Shown in pieces: positions 14,941-23,665 of a stretch of DNA of 64,000 nt. Made by a program: the position numbers and the translations under genes. Position 1 is the first letter of the stretch; every line of letters begins with the position of its first letter. This DNA is from Trueperella pyogenes (GTDB taxonomy: Bacteria > Actinomycetota > Actinomycetes > Actinomycetales > Actinomycetaceae): the NCBI RefSeq assembly GCF_001070855.1, contig NZ_JVLH01000009.1, forward strand, positions 186,001-250,000, read 5' to 3'. The notes beneath the pieces are model-generated. The model ran no database searches and had not been told where the DNA came from. It saw only the letters and a program-made list of their open reading frames with translations.

Positions 14941-17607
14941 CTAGCGCCCAAAGCTCCATTTTTCAGTCTGCCCTGGGTGACAATCCCAGATATGAAGGAC
15001 AGTCCCATTCTCCGAAGAGTCCTCGCGAACTGCCAGACATTTCCCAGTCTGAACATTCTGGAATTGTCCATCGGGCAGGTGCTTCCATTGCTGGGTCGGT
15101 GCCGGGACACAATCCCACAGGTGAACCGGAGTTCCGTTCGCATTGCGCTGCTGATAGACGTCCAGACACTTTCCTTCAATGCTGAGTTTGCCCTGATCAA
15201 AGGTGACCCTCTGCGCCTCAATAGGCTCTGACTGTCCATCTGCGCCGCTTGTACGGGTGCAATCCCACAACTGAACGCGGCGACCATTCAGGCTTGCGGC
15301 ATCCCACAAATCCATGCACTTTCCATTGCCATTGACCAGCGAACCCTGCTGGGGTCCCGCCACGGGCACGTCACTTGCATCCTTTGCCTGATCAATGTTC
15401 GGCAGTGAAGTATTCGCATCGCGATTCTCAGCGTGCGGCTTCGGATCCTCCTTTTGGGTATAGAAGAAATCCCAAACCGACAAAACATCTGCCGTGAAGT
15501 TCACCGTTAATTGGCCTTGATCATTGGCCTTGACGGTAAATGGAATTTCACGTGCGCGACCACCATCAATTTCAGGGCTGACGGCATAGAGGTGCGCGGG
15601 AACCTCACCCTCACCAATCGTGTAGGAAACCGGCAAATTCACCAAAGTTTCGGGCACTGCCGTAGGATCACGCCACTTGTCATCGGTGTCCTTCTCGAGG
15701 TTAATCAGGTGAAGGATCTGGGTATCCCCATTGGTCATCGCATTAGCCCAGATGCTTCGCGGGCTTCCGTTCGAGCTGACATTGTGCCCCTGAATTGAAA
15801 CCCCTCGACTGACGCGGTGCAAATCGGGACCATAGAGGACGTTCTCATAGGCGGTGACCACGTTGTAATAGTTGCGCAGCCACTCTTGAAGGTCGTAGCT
15901 CATGAACTTAATACGGTCAGGGAAGAAGGGGCCATTGAGCATATTGTTGTCTTGCCCAAGCTCCAGATGGTGTGCACCATTAGCCGCAAAGATCGCATCG
16001 GCCAGCTGAACCGAAGGCGTATCGAAGGAAGACACGGTCAGCGAGTCAATGTTGATATCACCGTGGTCACCTTGATCAAGCTGGTAGGTAATGGTGTGGG
16101 TTCCCTTGTCCAACCATGCACTTCGCGCCTCACCGGTACTCCAGCGGCTCCAGATATCTTCGTTGGGCAAGTTGGTCTCACTGGATCCCATGTACATGAC
16201 GCCAATCTTCTGACCGTCAACATAGACGCTGCGCACAGCCATATCACCGGTCGCATTCGCCCAGCGCAAGACCAGACCATAGTTTCGACTTTCAGTCACA
16301 TTGACGCGGAAACTGATGGCATTACCGCGCCACTGGGGCTGCTCGACGAAACCACGCCCCTGGTATCCGCCGTGATACGAGGCCGTCGGCAGTCCCGCGT
16401 GAGCTGCGTCTTCCGCCTCGTATCGGTCGCCCGTCACGGAATCGGAGTTCATGTAAGCAGCAACAACCGCGCTCTTCCCATTGGATTCCTTGCGTTGGCG
16501 CTCAAGGTAGTCTGCCAGGTTTCCATTCGAGGCCTGGCCTCCCCACAGTTCTGTGTAGAGGTAGTCGGCTTTGGACTGAGCAAGCTGCGTCGATCCAAAG
16601 CTATCGACGGCATTCAAGCCAACGGGCTGACGGGTCTGCTCAGATGTTTCGTTCACCAAGCTTGCGAACCCGGCCTCAAGATCAACGGAATTTCCGTTGA
16701 CATCCCACGCCCCCTGAGGATTACCCAGCTGGTCGATATGCGTCCCCTCAAAGCCCAAGGCGATCTGCCTCTTGTACTGATCGATCATGTGCTGACGCCA
16801 CTGAACATTCTGCGGGTTCATCATGTGCAGGGTCGTGTCCTGCTGGCCGGGAATCATGACACTTGTCCACGGAACGCGGGTATTACCCTCTCCACGAATC
16901 GAGATAGCCCAATCGCTACTGACACCGTGATCCTGATATCCCTCAAGGGCTGCGTAGCTCATCGAGTACGGAAGCGAGGCAACGCCAGCTTTATCCCCGG
17001 AGGTAATGAACTGCTTGATGACATCTGAGGAGAAGTTCCACTTTTTCCAGTCGCTCCACTGATCAGCAACCTGGTTATTCTCATAGCGCACGGGGTCTTC
17101 GTGGCGCCACATCCAGTCGTAGTACTGCAGTGAATTGATGTGATAGTCCTGAGCCAGCTGGTTGATGACCTCGTCGGTCTTTCCACTCAGATCGGCCGAG
17201 TAGTTACCCAGGTAGCCGAAGCGCGGGTAGCGGGTCCAGGTGCTGGAAACATCGATGGCTGTGTTCGCTTGAGAATCTTGTGTATCAACTTCGACGAGGT
17301 ACCCCGTGAAGTCTGTCTGTGGCGGAGTGAACGTCCAGGTTGTCTTTCCATCTGCCGAGGCCTGGGTACTGAAGTGGTCAACTTCCTTCCCCAAGTGCTT
17401 GAGAGAGAAGTTCACTTCCCCATCTCCCTGGGTCTGCGCGGTAACTGTCACGGATTGACCCGGTGCATAACGCGCTCGATCAACGCTCACTTTCGTCACT
17501 CGAGGGGCAGCTTCTGCCTGATACTCGGCGCCAAGAACGGTGGCCGTCCCTGCAAGTACACCGGCGGTCAGAAGTGCACCGATTCTCTTTGCGGTTCCAG
17601 TCCGCAT
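14941..17607 (-). CDS. Secreted GH66 dextranase / cycloisomaltooligosaccharide glucanotransferase with CBM35 and ricin-type lectin domain
   Basis: An 888-residue exported enzyme acting on alpha-1,6-glucan (dextran). Residues 1-35 are a Sec signal peptide. An Ig-like N-domain comes next, then the GH66 (beta/alpha)8 barrel beginning RFGYLGNYSADLSG. The nucleophile is the Asp of GTHIDQLGNP (about residue 292) and the acid/base the Glu of LYTELWGG (about 353). A CBM35 (YEAEDAAH ... INIDSLTVS, about 395-528) is inserted within the catalytic region, the arrangement of CITases and type II dextranases. The C-terminal 135 residues are a ricin-B/CBM13 domain with LWDC and QW repeats. There is no sortase signal. 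The ATG at 17607 is best spaced from GAGG; GTG 17622 is possible. Whether it hydrolyses or cyclises cannot be read. Confidence 0.9.
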   Translation of the reverse strand: MRTGTAKRIGALLTAGVLAGTATVLGAEYQAEAAPRVTKVSVDRARYAPGQSVTVTAQTQGDGEVNFSLKHLGKEVDHFSTQASADGKTTWTFTPPQTDFTGYLVEVDTQDSQANTAIDVSSTWTRYPRFGYLGNYSADLSGKTDEVINQLAQDYHINSLQYYDWMWRHEDPVRYENNQVADQWSDWKKWNFSSDVIKQFITSGDKAGVASLPYSMSYAALEGYQDHGVSSDWAISIRGEGNTRVPWTSVMIPGQQDTTLHMMNPQNVQWRQHMIDQYKRQIALGFEGTHIDQLGNPQGAWDVNGNSVDLEAGFASLVNETSEQTRQPVGLNAVDSFGSTQLAQSKADYLYTELWGGQASNGNLADYLERQRKESNGKSAVVAAYMNSDSVTGDRYEAEDAAHAGLPTASYHGGYQGRGFVEQPQWRGNAISFRVNVTESRNYGLVLRWANATGDMAVRSVYVDGQKIGVMYMGSSETNLPNEDIWSRWSTGEARSAWLDKGTHTITYQLDQGDHGDINIDSLTVSSFDTPSVQLADAIFAANGAHHLELGQDNNMLNGPFFPDRIKFMSYDLQEWLRNYYNVVTAYENVLYGPDLHRVSRGVSIQGHNVSSNGSPRSIWANAMTNGDTQILHLINLEKDTDDKWRDPTAVPETLVNLPVSYTIGEGEVPAHLYAVSPEIDGGRAREIPFTVKANDQGQLTVNFTADVLSVWDFFYTQKEDPKPHAENRDANTSLPNIDQAKDASDVPVAGPQQGSLVNGNGKCMDLWDAASLNGRRVQLWDCTRTSGADGQSEPIEAQRVTFDQGKLSIEGKCLDVYQQRNANGTPVHLWDCVPAPTQQWKHLPDGQFQNVQTGKCLAVREDSSENGTVLHIWDCHPGQTEKWSFGR

Positions 17608-17807
17608 TCTCATGTTCCTCACTCTGTAGTTCTATGGAATTTCAGCGAAAACAGCTCCTTCGAGCTTCGGCGTCACGGTATAGAAATCACCTGAAGGCAT
17701 TCAGTGCCGAAACTGTGTAAAGAATCAGGAGGATAGGCTCTTAAAACGGTTCATTTTCGTATCGAGAAATCGTTGAGAGCACACCAAAAATGCGCAGAGA
17801 ATATGAT

Positions 17808-17841
17808 CTGACCTGCACTAATAAATATCAGTGCAGGTCAG
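17808..17841. terminator. Perfect 12-bp hairpin between the GH13 gene and the secreted GH66 gene
   Basis: Arms 17808-17819 and 17830-17841 with a ten-base AT-rich loop. It can end transcription from the GH13 gene (minus strand, stop at 17939). Because the LacI-type operator and candidate promoter at 17845-17872 lie upstream of it on the minus strand, it would also be in the 5' leader of any GH66 transcript starting there. The rest of 17623-17938 contains no gene. Confidence 0.7.
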
Positions 17842-17844
17842 AGC

Positions 17845-17872
17845 GTTAAATAGGCGAATACGTATTCATCAA
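17845..17872 (-). promoter_or_regulatory. Candidate GH66 promoter with LacI-type operator in its spacer
   Basis: On the minus strand TTGATG (17872-17867) and TTTAAC (17850-17845) are 16 bases apart. The perfect 12-base palindrome gaatacgtattc at 17856-17867 lies between and touches the -35. The same palindrome occurs at 28256-28267 and, with one change, at 28312-28323 beside the lacI gene, so the repressor encoded there probably controls this promoter. Confidence 0.6.
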
Positions 17873-17938
17873 TACTCAGGAAAACCGCGATTTCCCAAGG
17901 AATTCAAAGGTGAATGGTCTCACCAGTTGACACGATGT

Positions 17939-19681
17939 TTATCGAAGAAAGACTCGCACCCTCCACGGAGCAAGGGGCGCATCCATCTCTTCCCAAACAT
18001 TTGCATTGGTCAGAACTGGGACAAACTCCGGCGCGGCCTCGGAAATGTCTGAAGGAAGTGCAGGCCGGGCATCATGCGAGGAAAGATTTGAAATAACTAT
18101 CAGCTCGCGTTCACCTAGAAGTCGGCGATATGCGAAGATTTCACGGCTTCTCGCATCGATGCGCTCAAAACTTCCGTTGGCAACTACAGCCAAGCGGTGA
18201 CGCAATTCGATCAGCGCCTTGAAGTAGGCAAAGACCGAGGTCGAATCACCCACCTGCTCGGAGGCATTAATCACCGGGTAATTCGGATTGAGCGCAATCC
18301 ACGGCGTACCCGTAGTGAAACCAGCATGCGTAGAACCATCCCACTGGACGGGGGTTCGCGCATTATCACGCCCCATGGCACGCAGACCGGAAAGAACAGC
18401 CTGAGGATCTTCCCCGCCTTCCACGGCCAGGCGATAGTAATTCGTCGATTCAATGTCTTCGAAGTCCTCAATTCCTTCGAAAACAGTATTCGACATGCCA
18501 AGTTCTTCACCCTGATACACGTAGGGAGTCCCGCGAAGCAGGTGAAGCGCGGTTGCCAGCGCGGTTGCACTGTCATACCAGTACTTTTCATCTCCGAAAC
18601 GGCTCACAGTCCTGGGCTGGTCATGGTTGCACAGGTACAGGCTGTTCCAACCCTTCTCGGCAAGGCCTTCTTGCCAGCGCGTCAGGCAATCGGCAAGATC
18701 TCCCTCTTCCAAGGTGCGGCGGCCAAACTTCCCTTCGGGAAGCCCCAAAATCACGTGCTCAAATTGGAAGATCATATTGACTTCACGCCGCGCGGGGTCG
18801 GAATACAGGTGCGCGTTTTCTAAAAGGACGCCGGGAGTCTCCCCGACGGTAAAAAGAGCGCCGCGACCATCGAAAACCTCGCGATGCATTTCTTGAAGGA
18901 ATTCATGCAGGCGCGGGCCTTCCATATAGAAGGCGCTTCCATCGGCCAGAGCTCGACCGGGCGCAGGAGTTCCATCAGGCAATCCCGGAACCTTTGAGAT
19001 CAGGTTAATAACATCCATACGGAAGCCGTCGACGCCGCGGTCAAGCCACCAGCGCATCATTTCGTAGACGGCCTGACGAACTTCTGGGTTCTCCCAGTTC
19101 AGGTCAGGTTGCTGCTCCGCAAATAGATGCAGGTAGTACTGCCCAGTTGCCGGGTCATACTTCCACACCGGACCGGAAAAGAAAGACTCCCAATTCGTTG
19201 GTTCCGCTCCGGGAGTTCCGCCTTCAAAACCTGGCCGCGGATCTCGCCAGTAGTACCAATCACGCTTGGGATTATCCAGTGATGAACGTGATTCAACGAA
19301 CCACGGGTGTTCATCCGAGGTGTGGTTAACGACCAAGTCCATAACCAGCTTCATACCCAAGGCATGAACATCGGCAATGAGCTGGTCGAAATCCTTCATG
19401 GTTCCGAAAACCGGATCAATATCCTGGTAGTCACTGATGTCGTAACCGTTATCAGCCTGTGGCGATCGATAGATCGGCGAAAGCCACAGGACATCAACAC
19501 CCAGCTCTTTCAGATATCCCAGTCGAGAGCGGATCCCCTGAAGGTCCCCAAAACCATCACCATTGGAGTCTTGGAATGAGCGCGGATAGATCTGATAGAC
19601 AACCGCACTCTTCCACCACTCATCAGCTGAAAGCTCGCTTAGGGCATTGGTTTTGGGAAGTGAAGCCTCAGAGAATAACAC
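17939..19681 (-). CDS. GH13 alpha-glucosidase, oligo-1,6-glucosidase / dextran glucosidase type
   Basis: About 580 residues, cytosolic (no signal peptide). GH13 regions in order: YQIYPRSFQDSNGDGFGDL, LVMDLVVNHTSDEHPWF (region I), GFRMDVIN with the catalytic Asp and a Val after it as in alpha-1,6-specific enzymes (region II), FTVGETPG with the catalytic Glu (region III), and CNHDQPRTVSRFGDE (region IV). It would release glucose from isomaltooligosaccharides. The start is uncertain: no ATG is suitable; the GTG at 19681 with AGG upstream overlaps the end of the preceding GH66 gene by 14 bases and gives the normal length. Co-transcribed with that GH66 gene. Confidence 0.88.
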   Translation of the reverse strand: MLFSEASLPKTNALSELSADEWWKSAVVYQIYPRSFQDSNGDGFGDLQGIRSRLGYLKELGVDVLWLSPIYRSPQADNGYDISDYQDIDPVFGTMKDFDQLIADVHALGMKLVMDLVVNHTSDEHPWFVESRSSLDNPKRDWYYWRDPRPGFEGGTPGAEPTNWESFFSGPVWKYDPATGQYYLHLFAEQQPDLNWENPEVRQAVYEMMRWWLDRGVDGFRMDVINLISKVPGLPDGTPAPGRALADGSAFYMEGPRLHEFLQEMHREVFDGRGALFTVGETPGVLLENAHLYSDPARREVNMIFQFEHVILGLPEGKFGRRTLEEGDLADCLTRWQEGLAEKGWNSLYLCNHDQPRTVSRFGDEKYWYDSATALATALHLLRGTPYVYQGEELGMSNTVFEGIEDFEDIESTNYYRLAVEGGEDPQAVLSGLRAMGRDNARTPVQWDGSTHAGFTTGTPWIALNPNYPVINASEQVGDSTSVFAYFKALIELRHRLAVVANGSFERIDARSREIFAYRRLLGERELIVISNLSSHDARPALPSDISEAAPEFVPVLTNANVWEEMDAPLAPWRVRVFLR

Positions 19682-21263
19682 GAAGAACCTGCCAAACTTG
19701 TAGCGGCGGAAGATCCACCTTTGCCTGCGCTCCCTCACAGTGAACACGAAGTTCTTCTAGGTGTCCACTACCATCTGGGTCCGCCACAAATACGCGGGGA
19801 GTACGCCCCGCGCAGCAGCGCAATGTCAGTCGTCCACCTTCGACAAGAATCCCTGAACGCTTAGGTCCATCCCACAGGGTGTCCTTTTGCCCGACAAGGT
19901 TGATGAGGTGAACAACCAATCCGTGGCGGGTCGTCGTTACTCGCCTCCACACTGCCCCTTCCGCAGGATCTTCCGTCACGCACAGGTTGTCGTAGGCAAC
20001 CTCGACGTCCTCATTCAATGGGCCAGCAAATGAATCAGTTACTTCCGCAATGCATGGATCCATCAGGATCTCATCGTGCTCAACGAGGAAGTCGTACCAG
20101 CGCTTGAGCATCTCCAAGGTGCTGTCAGCGGCCTGGTGGTTATTGACGTAGTAGGGGTCGACGAGGACGTTTCCTCCTTCTCCCGCCAAAAGCTGGGTTG
20201 CTCCGTGAGAGAAGAGCGTCGCCATGGTGAGTTTGTTTGCCTGCTCTGATTCCTCTGCCGAGGCCTTGGAGTAGACGCTTTGGTACGCCGCAAGAACCAC
20301 GGGCTTTCCTTGCGCAACGCTTCTGGCTCGAGAGGCAACACCCGCGAGCGCACCCAGCGTTGTGATGGGAGCCCAGGGTTCGATGTACACAGCATCTTGG
20401 GGAGTACCAGCAGTGGCCCAAGTTGGGAAGTCATTGACATTGTTGAAAACAAGGACAGTGTCTGAGAGACCATCGCGCGCAGCGTTGATCATGCGCGTAA
20501 AGCTCTGCGACAAGTCGATAAGTTCTCCGTCGGCGCGAGTTGCATACTTTGGGTATCCGTATTGATCTAGGTGGAATCCCTGGAACCCCACCTGCTCAAC
20601 GCACTTTTGAAGGTCACTGATGAAGTGCGCAAGCCACGCCCTAGCGGCCGGGTCGACAATCTGAAGGAAACCACCCAGCTCATAGGGGGTCCCATCGCAT
20701 TGCATGAGTGCAGCGTCTTTCCACTGGTCCCAGTCTTCATTTCCGACGCCATAGACAGCGGCGTATCCGAATGAGCGAGATCCAGCCTGCGCCAGCGCAC
20801 GGATGAGGCGACGAACTGTTTCCAGTGAAATCGGTTGGTCAAGAGGATCAAGATAGTTCTCTCCCCCACCTACAAGATCCGCGTGGCGGTAGGCCCAGTC
20901 GTAGAACTGAATGCCGTTGAGGTGCAGCTTGCGCGCCAAACGGGCTACGACCTCGACATCCTTATCAGGGGCATAGCTGGCAACGAAACCGTAGCGAAGA
21001 CGCTGACGAGTATCGCCAAGAACCTGAAGAGCGGTGGAGGCAAGGACCTCGTCCCCATCACACAGCAGAACGCCGTATCCACCCTCTTCCAAAGTGCCAA
21101 AGGACACTGATTCACCCAGCGGGGGCTCGGCCTCGGCAATAACGACTCCCATGTAGGTCAGACGCAAGGTGGCGGCGGGAGGAAGGGGTGAATCGGCGAC
21201 AATGTCGATGCGTACATCGTCTTTGACCTCAAAGGCCGCGGACACTGGAAGAAGTTCGAACAT
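19668..21263 (-). CDS. Cytosolic GH66-family glucanase
   Basis: A second GH66 protein, 531 residues, without signal peptide, CBM35 or lectin domain. Family features are LRYGFVASYAPDKD and LHLNGIQFYDWAYRHADLVG at the start of the barrel, the nucleophile Asp in GFHLDQYGYPK (about residue 233) and the acid/base Glu in VYIEPWAP (about 295). It would act on dextran fragments or cyclic isomaltooligosaccharides after uptake. The ATG at 21263 with AAAGGA upstream is preferred to the open frame up to 21359. It leads an operon with the GH13 gene and is divergent from the ROK regulator. Confidence 0.87.
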   Translation of the reverse strand: MFELLPVSAAFEVKDDVRIDIVADSPLPPAATLRLTYMGVVIAEAEPPLGESVSFGTLEEGGYGVLLCDGDEVLASTALQVLGDTRQRLRYGFVASYAPDKDVEVVARLARKLHLNGIQFYDWAYRHADLVGGGENYLDPLDQPISLETVRRLIRALAQAGSRSFGYAAVYGVGNEDWDQWKDAALMQCDGTPYELGGFLQIVDPAARAWLAHFISDLQKCVEQVGFQGFHLDQYGYPKYATRADGELIDLSQSFTRMINAARDGLSDTVLVFNNVNDFPTWATAGTPQDAVYIEPWAPITTLGALAGVASRARSVAQGKPVVLAAYQSVYSKASAEESEQANKLTMATLFSHGATQLLAGEGGNVLVDPYYVNNHQAADSTLEMLKRWYDFLVEHDEILMDPCIAEVTDSFAGPLNEDVEVAYDNLCVTEDPAEGAVWRRVTTTRHGLVVHLINLVGQKDTLWDGPKRSGILVEGGRLTLRCCAGRTPRVFVADPDGSGHLEELRVHCEGAQAKVDLPPLQVWQVLRVIL

Positions 21264-21365
21264 GGGATTTAATCCTTTCATTGCACCAGCCCTCACCTTC
21301 GTTAGACTTCTCTGCTTCGTCGCTGTGTGTCTTTTCGTGAGGCGGTCATCATTGGCCACTGGAGG

Positions 21366-21446
21366 TTATTTCACCAAATAAAAATACTTGCGTCAAGTGT
21401 GTGATCTATAGTCTAATTACTCTGCTATTTATTTAATTTGGTAAAG
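21366..21446. promoter_or_regulatory. Divergent control region between cytosolic GH66 and ROK genes with inverted operator-like elements
   Basis: An AT-rich stretch unlike its surroundings. Near 21371-21382 is TCACCAAATAAA and near 21430-21443 is the opposite orientation TTAATTTGGTAAAG; together they resemble an inverted pair with core ATTTGGT, the sort of site ROK/NagC-type repressors bind. The position between the two divergent genes supports autoregulation and control of the GH66-GH13 operon. I cannot single out the promoter hexamers. Confidence 0.5.
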
Positions 21447-21456
21447 AAAGGCGGTC

Positions 21457-22590
21457 ATGATGGGGTGGCAGCCTCAGGATGAACTTGCGCAGAGCGTGGC
21501 ACTCGAAGTCCTCCTTCACGGACCACTCGGCCGCTCCGAATTAGCCCGTCGTCTTTCACTGGCACCCGCGACGCTCACCCGCATCAGCACCGATCTGATC
21601 GCCTCGGGACTCCTGACCGAAGTACGCAGCACCCGCACCGGAACATCCGGCCGCCCTTCGATCCCCCTAGCCGTCGTTCCCGATAGCCATCATTTCCTGG
21701 GAATCAAAGTTGCCGACGACTGCCTCACCGCTGCGGTCATTAACCTGAAGGCACAGGTCTTAAGGTACGATCAGCTTCCTCTTCCCACGCACTCCCCCAA
21801 GGACGTTGTTGAGGGTATTGCCTCCTTGGCAAGCCAGGCCGAAAAGACTTTCCGCATCGACGCGATTGGCGTGGGCATCGGCGGTGTAGTCACAGATCAG
21901 GGCATCATCAGATCCGCGCCCTTCTTGGAATGGGAAGATGTCGATCTTGTCGGTCTTTTGCGCGAACACATCAAAATCCCTGTTTTCGTCGCAAATGACC
22001 TAACGGCCTACACACAGGCGCAGCACTGGTTTGATCTGGGTGCACAGCACCGGAATTTCGCGGTCCTGACCTTGGGCGTCGGCACCGGCTATGGCTGCGT
22101 GGCAAATGGACGGCCGCTGGAAAACCAGGATTCAGGGATCGGTTTGGTCGGGCACTGGCCCCTAGACCCGCTGGGCCCGCTATGTTCGCAAGGGCATCGC
22201 GGCTGCGCAGAATCAATGCTGACAACCCCCGCTATCACCCGCTCTATTTCAGAAGCTCTGGGCCGTGAGGTCAGCTGGAGCGAGGTGATCTCGTTGGCCG
22301 AGGCCGAAGACCCCGCGGTTTCCGCTGTCTTGCGAGCATCGGGATTGGCACTTGGGCGTCTCATTGGCGCAATCGCCAACCTCACGGCTCCGGAAGTCAT
22401 CATTATCGGCGGCGAAGGCGTTGCCTTGGCATCGCTGAGCAATCGATGGATGCGCCAGGGCTTAGCGGAAACCCGCGACCCACGAGCCTCACTGGTCAAA
22501 ATCGAGTTGGCCTCGCCAGCGAATGAAACCTGGTGCCGGGGAGCAGCGGTTATCGGGCTCCAGGGCTACGTGTCCAAGCGCCGCTCCTAA
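21457..22590 (+). CDS. ROK-family transcriptional repressor (NagC/XylR type)
   Basis: A 377-residue regulator: residues 1-75 contain a winged helix (LLHGPLGRSELARRLSLAPATLTR), the rest a ROK sugar-kinase-like domain with GVGIGGVV, the ANDLTAYTQAQHWF active-site-like loop and TLGVGTGYGCV phosphate loop. The zinc motif normally CxCGxxGCxE reads CSQGHRGCAE, so the second cysteine is replaced by Gln. Divergent from the cytosolic GH66-GH13 operon, which it likely controls in response to a glucose-containing sugar. ATG 21457 follows AAAGG closely. Confidence 0.88.
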   Translation: MMGWQPQDELAQSVALEVLLHGPLGRSELARRLSLAPATLTRISTDLIASGLLTEVRSTRTGTSGRPSIPLAVVPDSHHFLGIKVADDCLTAAVINLKAQVLRYDQLPLPTHSPKDVVEGIASLASQAEKTFRIDAIGVGIGGVVTDQGIIRSAPFLEWEDVDLVGLLREHIKIPVFVANDLTAYTQAQHWFDLGAQHRNFAVLTLGVGTGYGCVANGRPLENQDSGIGLVGHWPLDPLGPLCSQGHRGCAESMLTTPAITRSISEALGREVSWSEVISLAEAEDPAVSAVLRASGLALGRLIGAIANLTAPEVIIIGGEGVALASLSNRWMRQGLAETRDPRASLVKIELASPANETWCRGAAVIGLQGYVSKRRS

Positions 22591-22643
22591 GAGCAACTCG
22601 GCCCAGCCTCGGCAACGCCCTCTTCCTGCCTTTCAGGCACAAA

Positions 22644-22679
22644 CTTGGGGGCATCGGCCCACACACCGACGCCCCCAAG
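22644..22679. terminator. Shared terminator between the ROK gene and the ABC permease gene
   Basis: Arms 22644-22652 and 22671-22679 (cttgggggc/gcccccaag) with further pairing inside. It lies between two convergent genes. There is little U-tract on either side, so efficiency is uncertain. Confidence 0.6.
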
Positions 22680-22711
22680 CAACTCACCACCCAACTTTTA
22701 GGGTCAGGGTT

Positions 22712-23665
22712 TCACCCCTTCGTCGCGCCGCCGGCAAGGCCGGCAACGATGTACTTCTGAAGGGCGACGAACAGGATCAAGACGGGGATCGCAATAACCG
22801 TTGCGACGGCCATCAGGTCATTCCAGTTCGTTGCGTACTGGCCAATGAGTCGGTTCAACGCAACCGTCAAAGGCTGCAGATCCGCCTTCGTGAGCAAGGT
22901 CAAGGCAAAGGTAAATTCACCCCATGTCATCAAGAAGGAGAAGGAACCGATCATAATGACACCGGGACGAATCGTCGGGATGACGACTCGGACAATGGTT
23001 CCAATGATGCCTAGTCCATCAAGTCGCGCGGCCTCTTCAACTTCCTTGGGGAACTGCTTGAAGAAGGGGCGCAGCATGATGATCGCAAAGGGTAGTGTTC
23101 CCGTCACATCCGCCAAGATGATCGAGGGAAGGGTGTTGACCATTCCAGCGTGACGGAAAAGCACGAACATCGGAATCGAGATTGCGATCGCGGGAAGCAG
23201 CTGGACAACACTGAGCAAGATCAACATGCCCGTTGTGATTGTGCTTCTCATTCGTGCAATTGCGTAGGCGGCAGGAATTGCAAAGAGCAGTGTCAGCACC
23301 AAACATCCGGCTGCGATGATTGCTGAATTTCCCAGCGCCTTCCAGATCCCGAAGTTGTCACTGAAAGCGACCCTAAACGAGGCCAGGGTTGGGTTTTGCG
23401 GAATCAGGTGCGGGGGCTGCGCAAAGGTTTCCATCTGCGTCTTGAAGGCCGTACACACCATCCAGTAGACGGGGAACAGGTAGAAAATTGCCATGACCCA
23501 CGCGAATGCGGATTTCCCAATCCGGACACGCCCCTCGCGCTTTTCGCGCTTCGTCTTCGCTAAGCCCTTTATTCCCGAGGCGGCGGAAAGCGCCCCGCCT
23601 TTAGGTGAACTTTCGTCCGCCACGGTCTGGACTTTTTCTTGAACTTCAGCGGTCTTTTCAGACAT
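22712..23665 (-). CDS. ABC sugar transporter permease, MalG-like
   Basis: Inner-membrane permease of a CUT1 sugar importer, 317 residues, six predicted helices after a charged cytosolic N-terminus of about 50 residues that is longer than usual. The EAA loop for ATPase contact reads EVEEAARLDGLGIIGTIVRVVIP. The ATG at 23665 overlaps the stop of the first permease gene (TGATG) and has GGAGG upstream, implying coupled translation. Third gene after the substrate-binding protein in the LacI-controlled operon. No ATPase gene is present; a shared MsmK-type ATPase elsewhere is likely. Confidence 0.9.
   Translation of the reverse strand: MSEKTAEVQEKVQTVADESSPKGGALSAASGIKGLAKTKREKREGRVRIGKSAFAWVMAIFYLFPVYWMVCTAFKTQMETFAQPPHLIPQNPTLASFRVAFSDNFGIWKALGNSAIIAAGCLVLTLLFAIPAAYAIARMRSTITTGMLILLSVVQLLPAIAISIPMFVLFRHAGMVNTLPSIILADVTGTLPFAIIMLRPFFKQFPKEVEEAARLDGLGIIGTIVRVVIPTIRPGVIMIGSFSFLMTWGEFTFALTLLTKADLQPLTVALNRLIGQYATNWNDLMAVATVIAIPVLILFVALQKYIVAGLAGGATKG

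Noticed and set aside
15817-17028. 403-codon plus-strand open frame
   Set aside because: Antisense to the secreted GH66 gene, whose domains are unmistakable.
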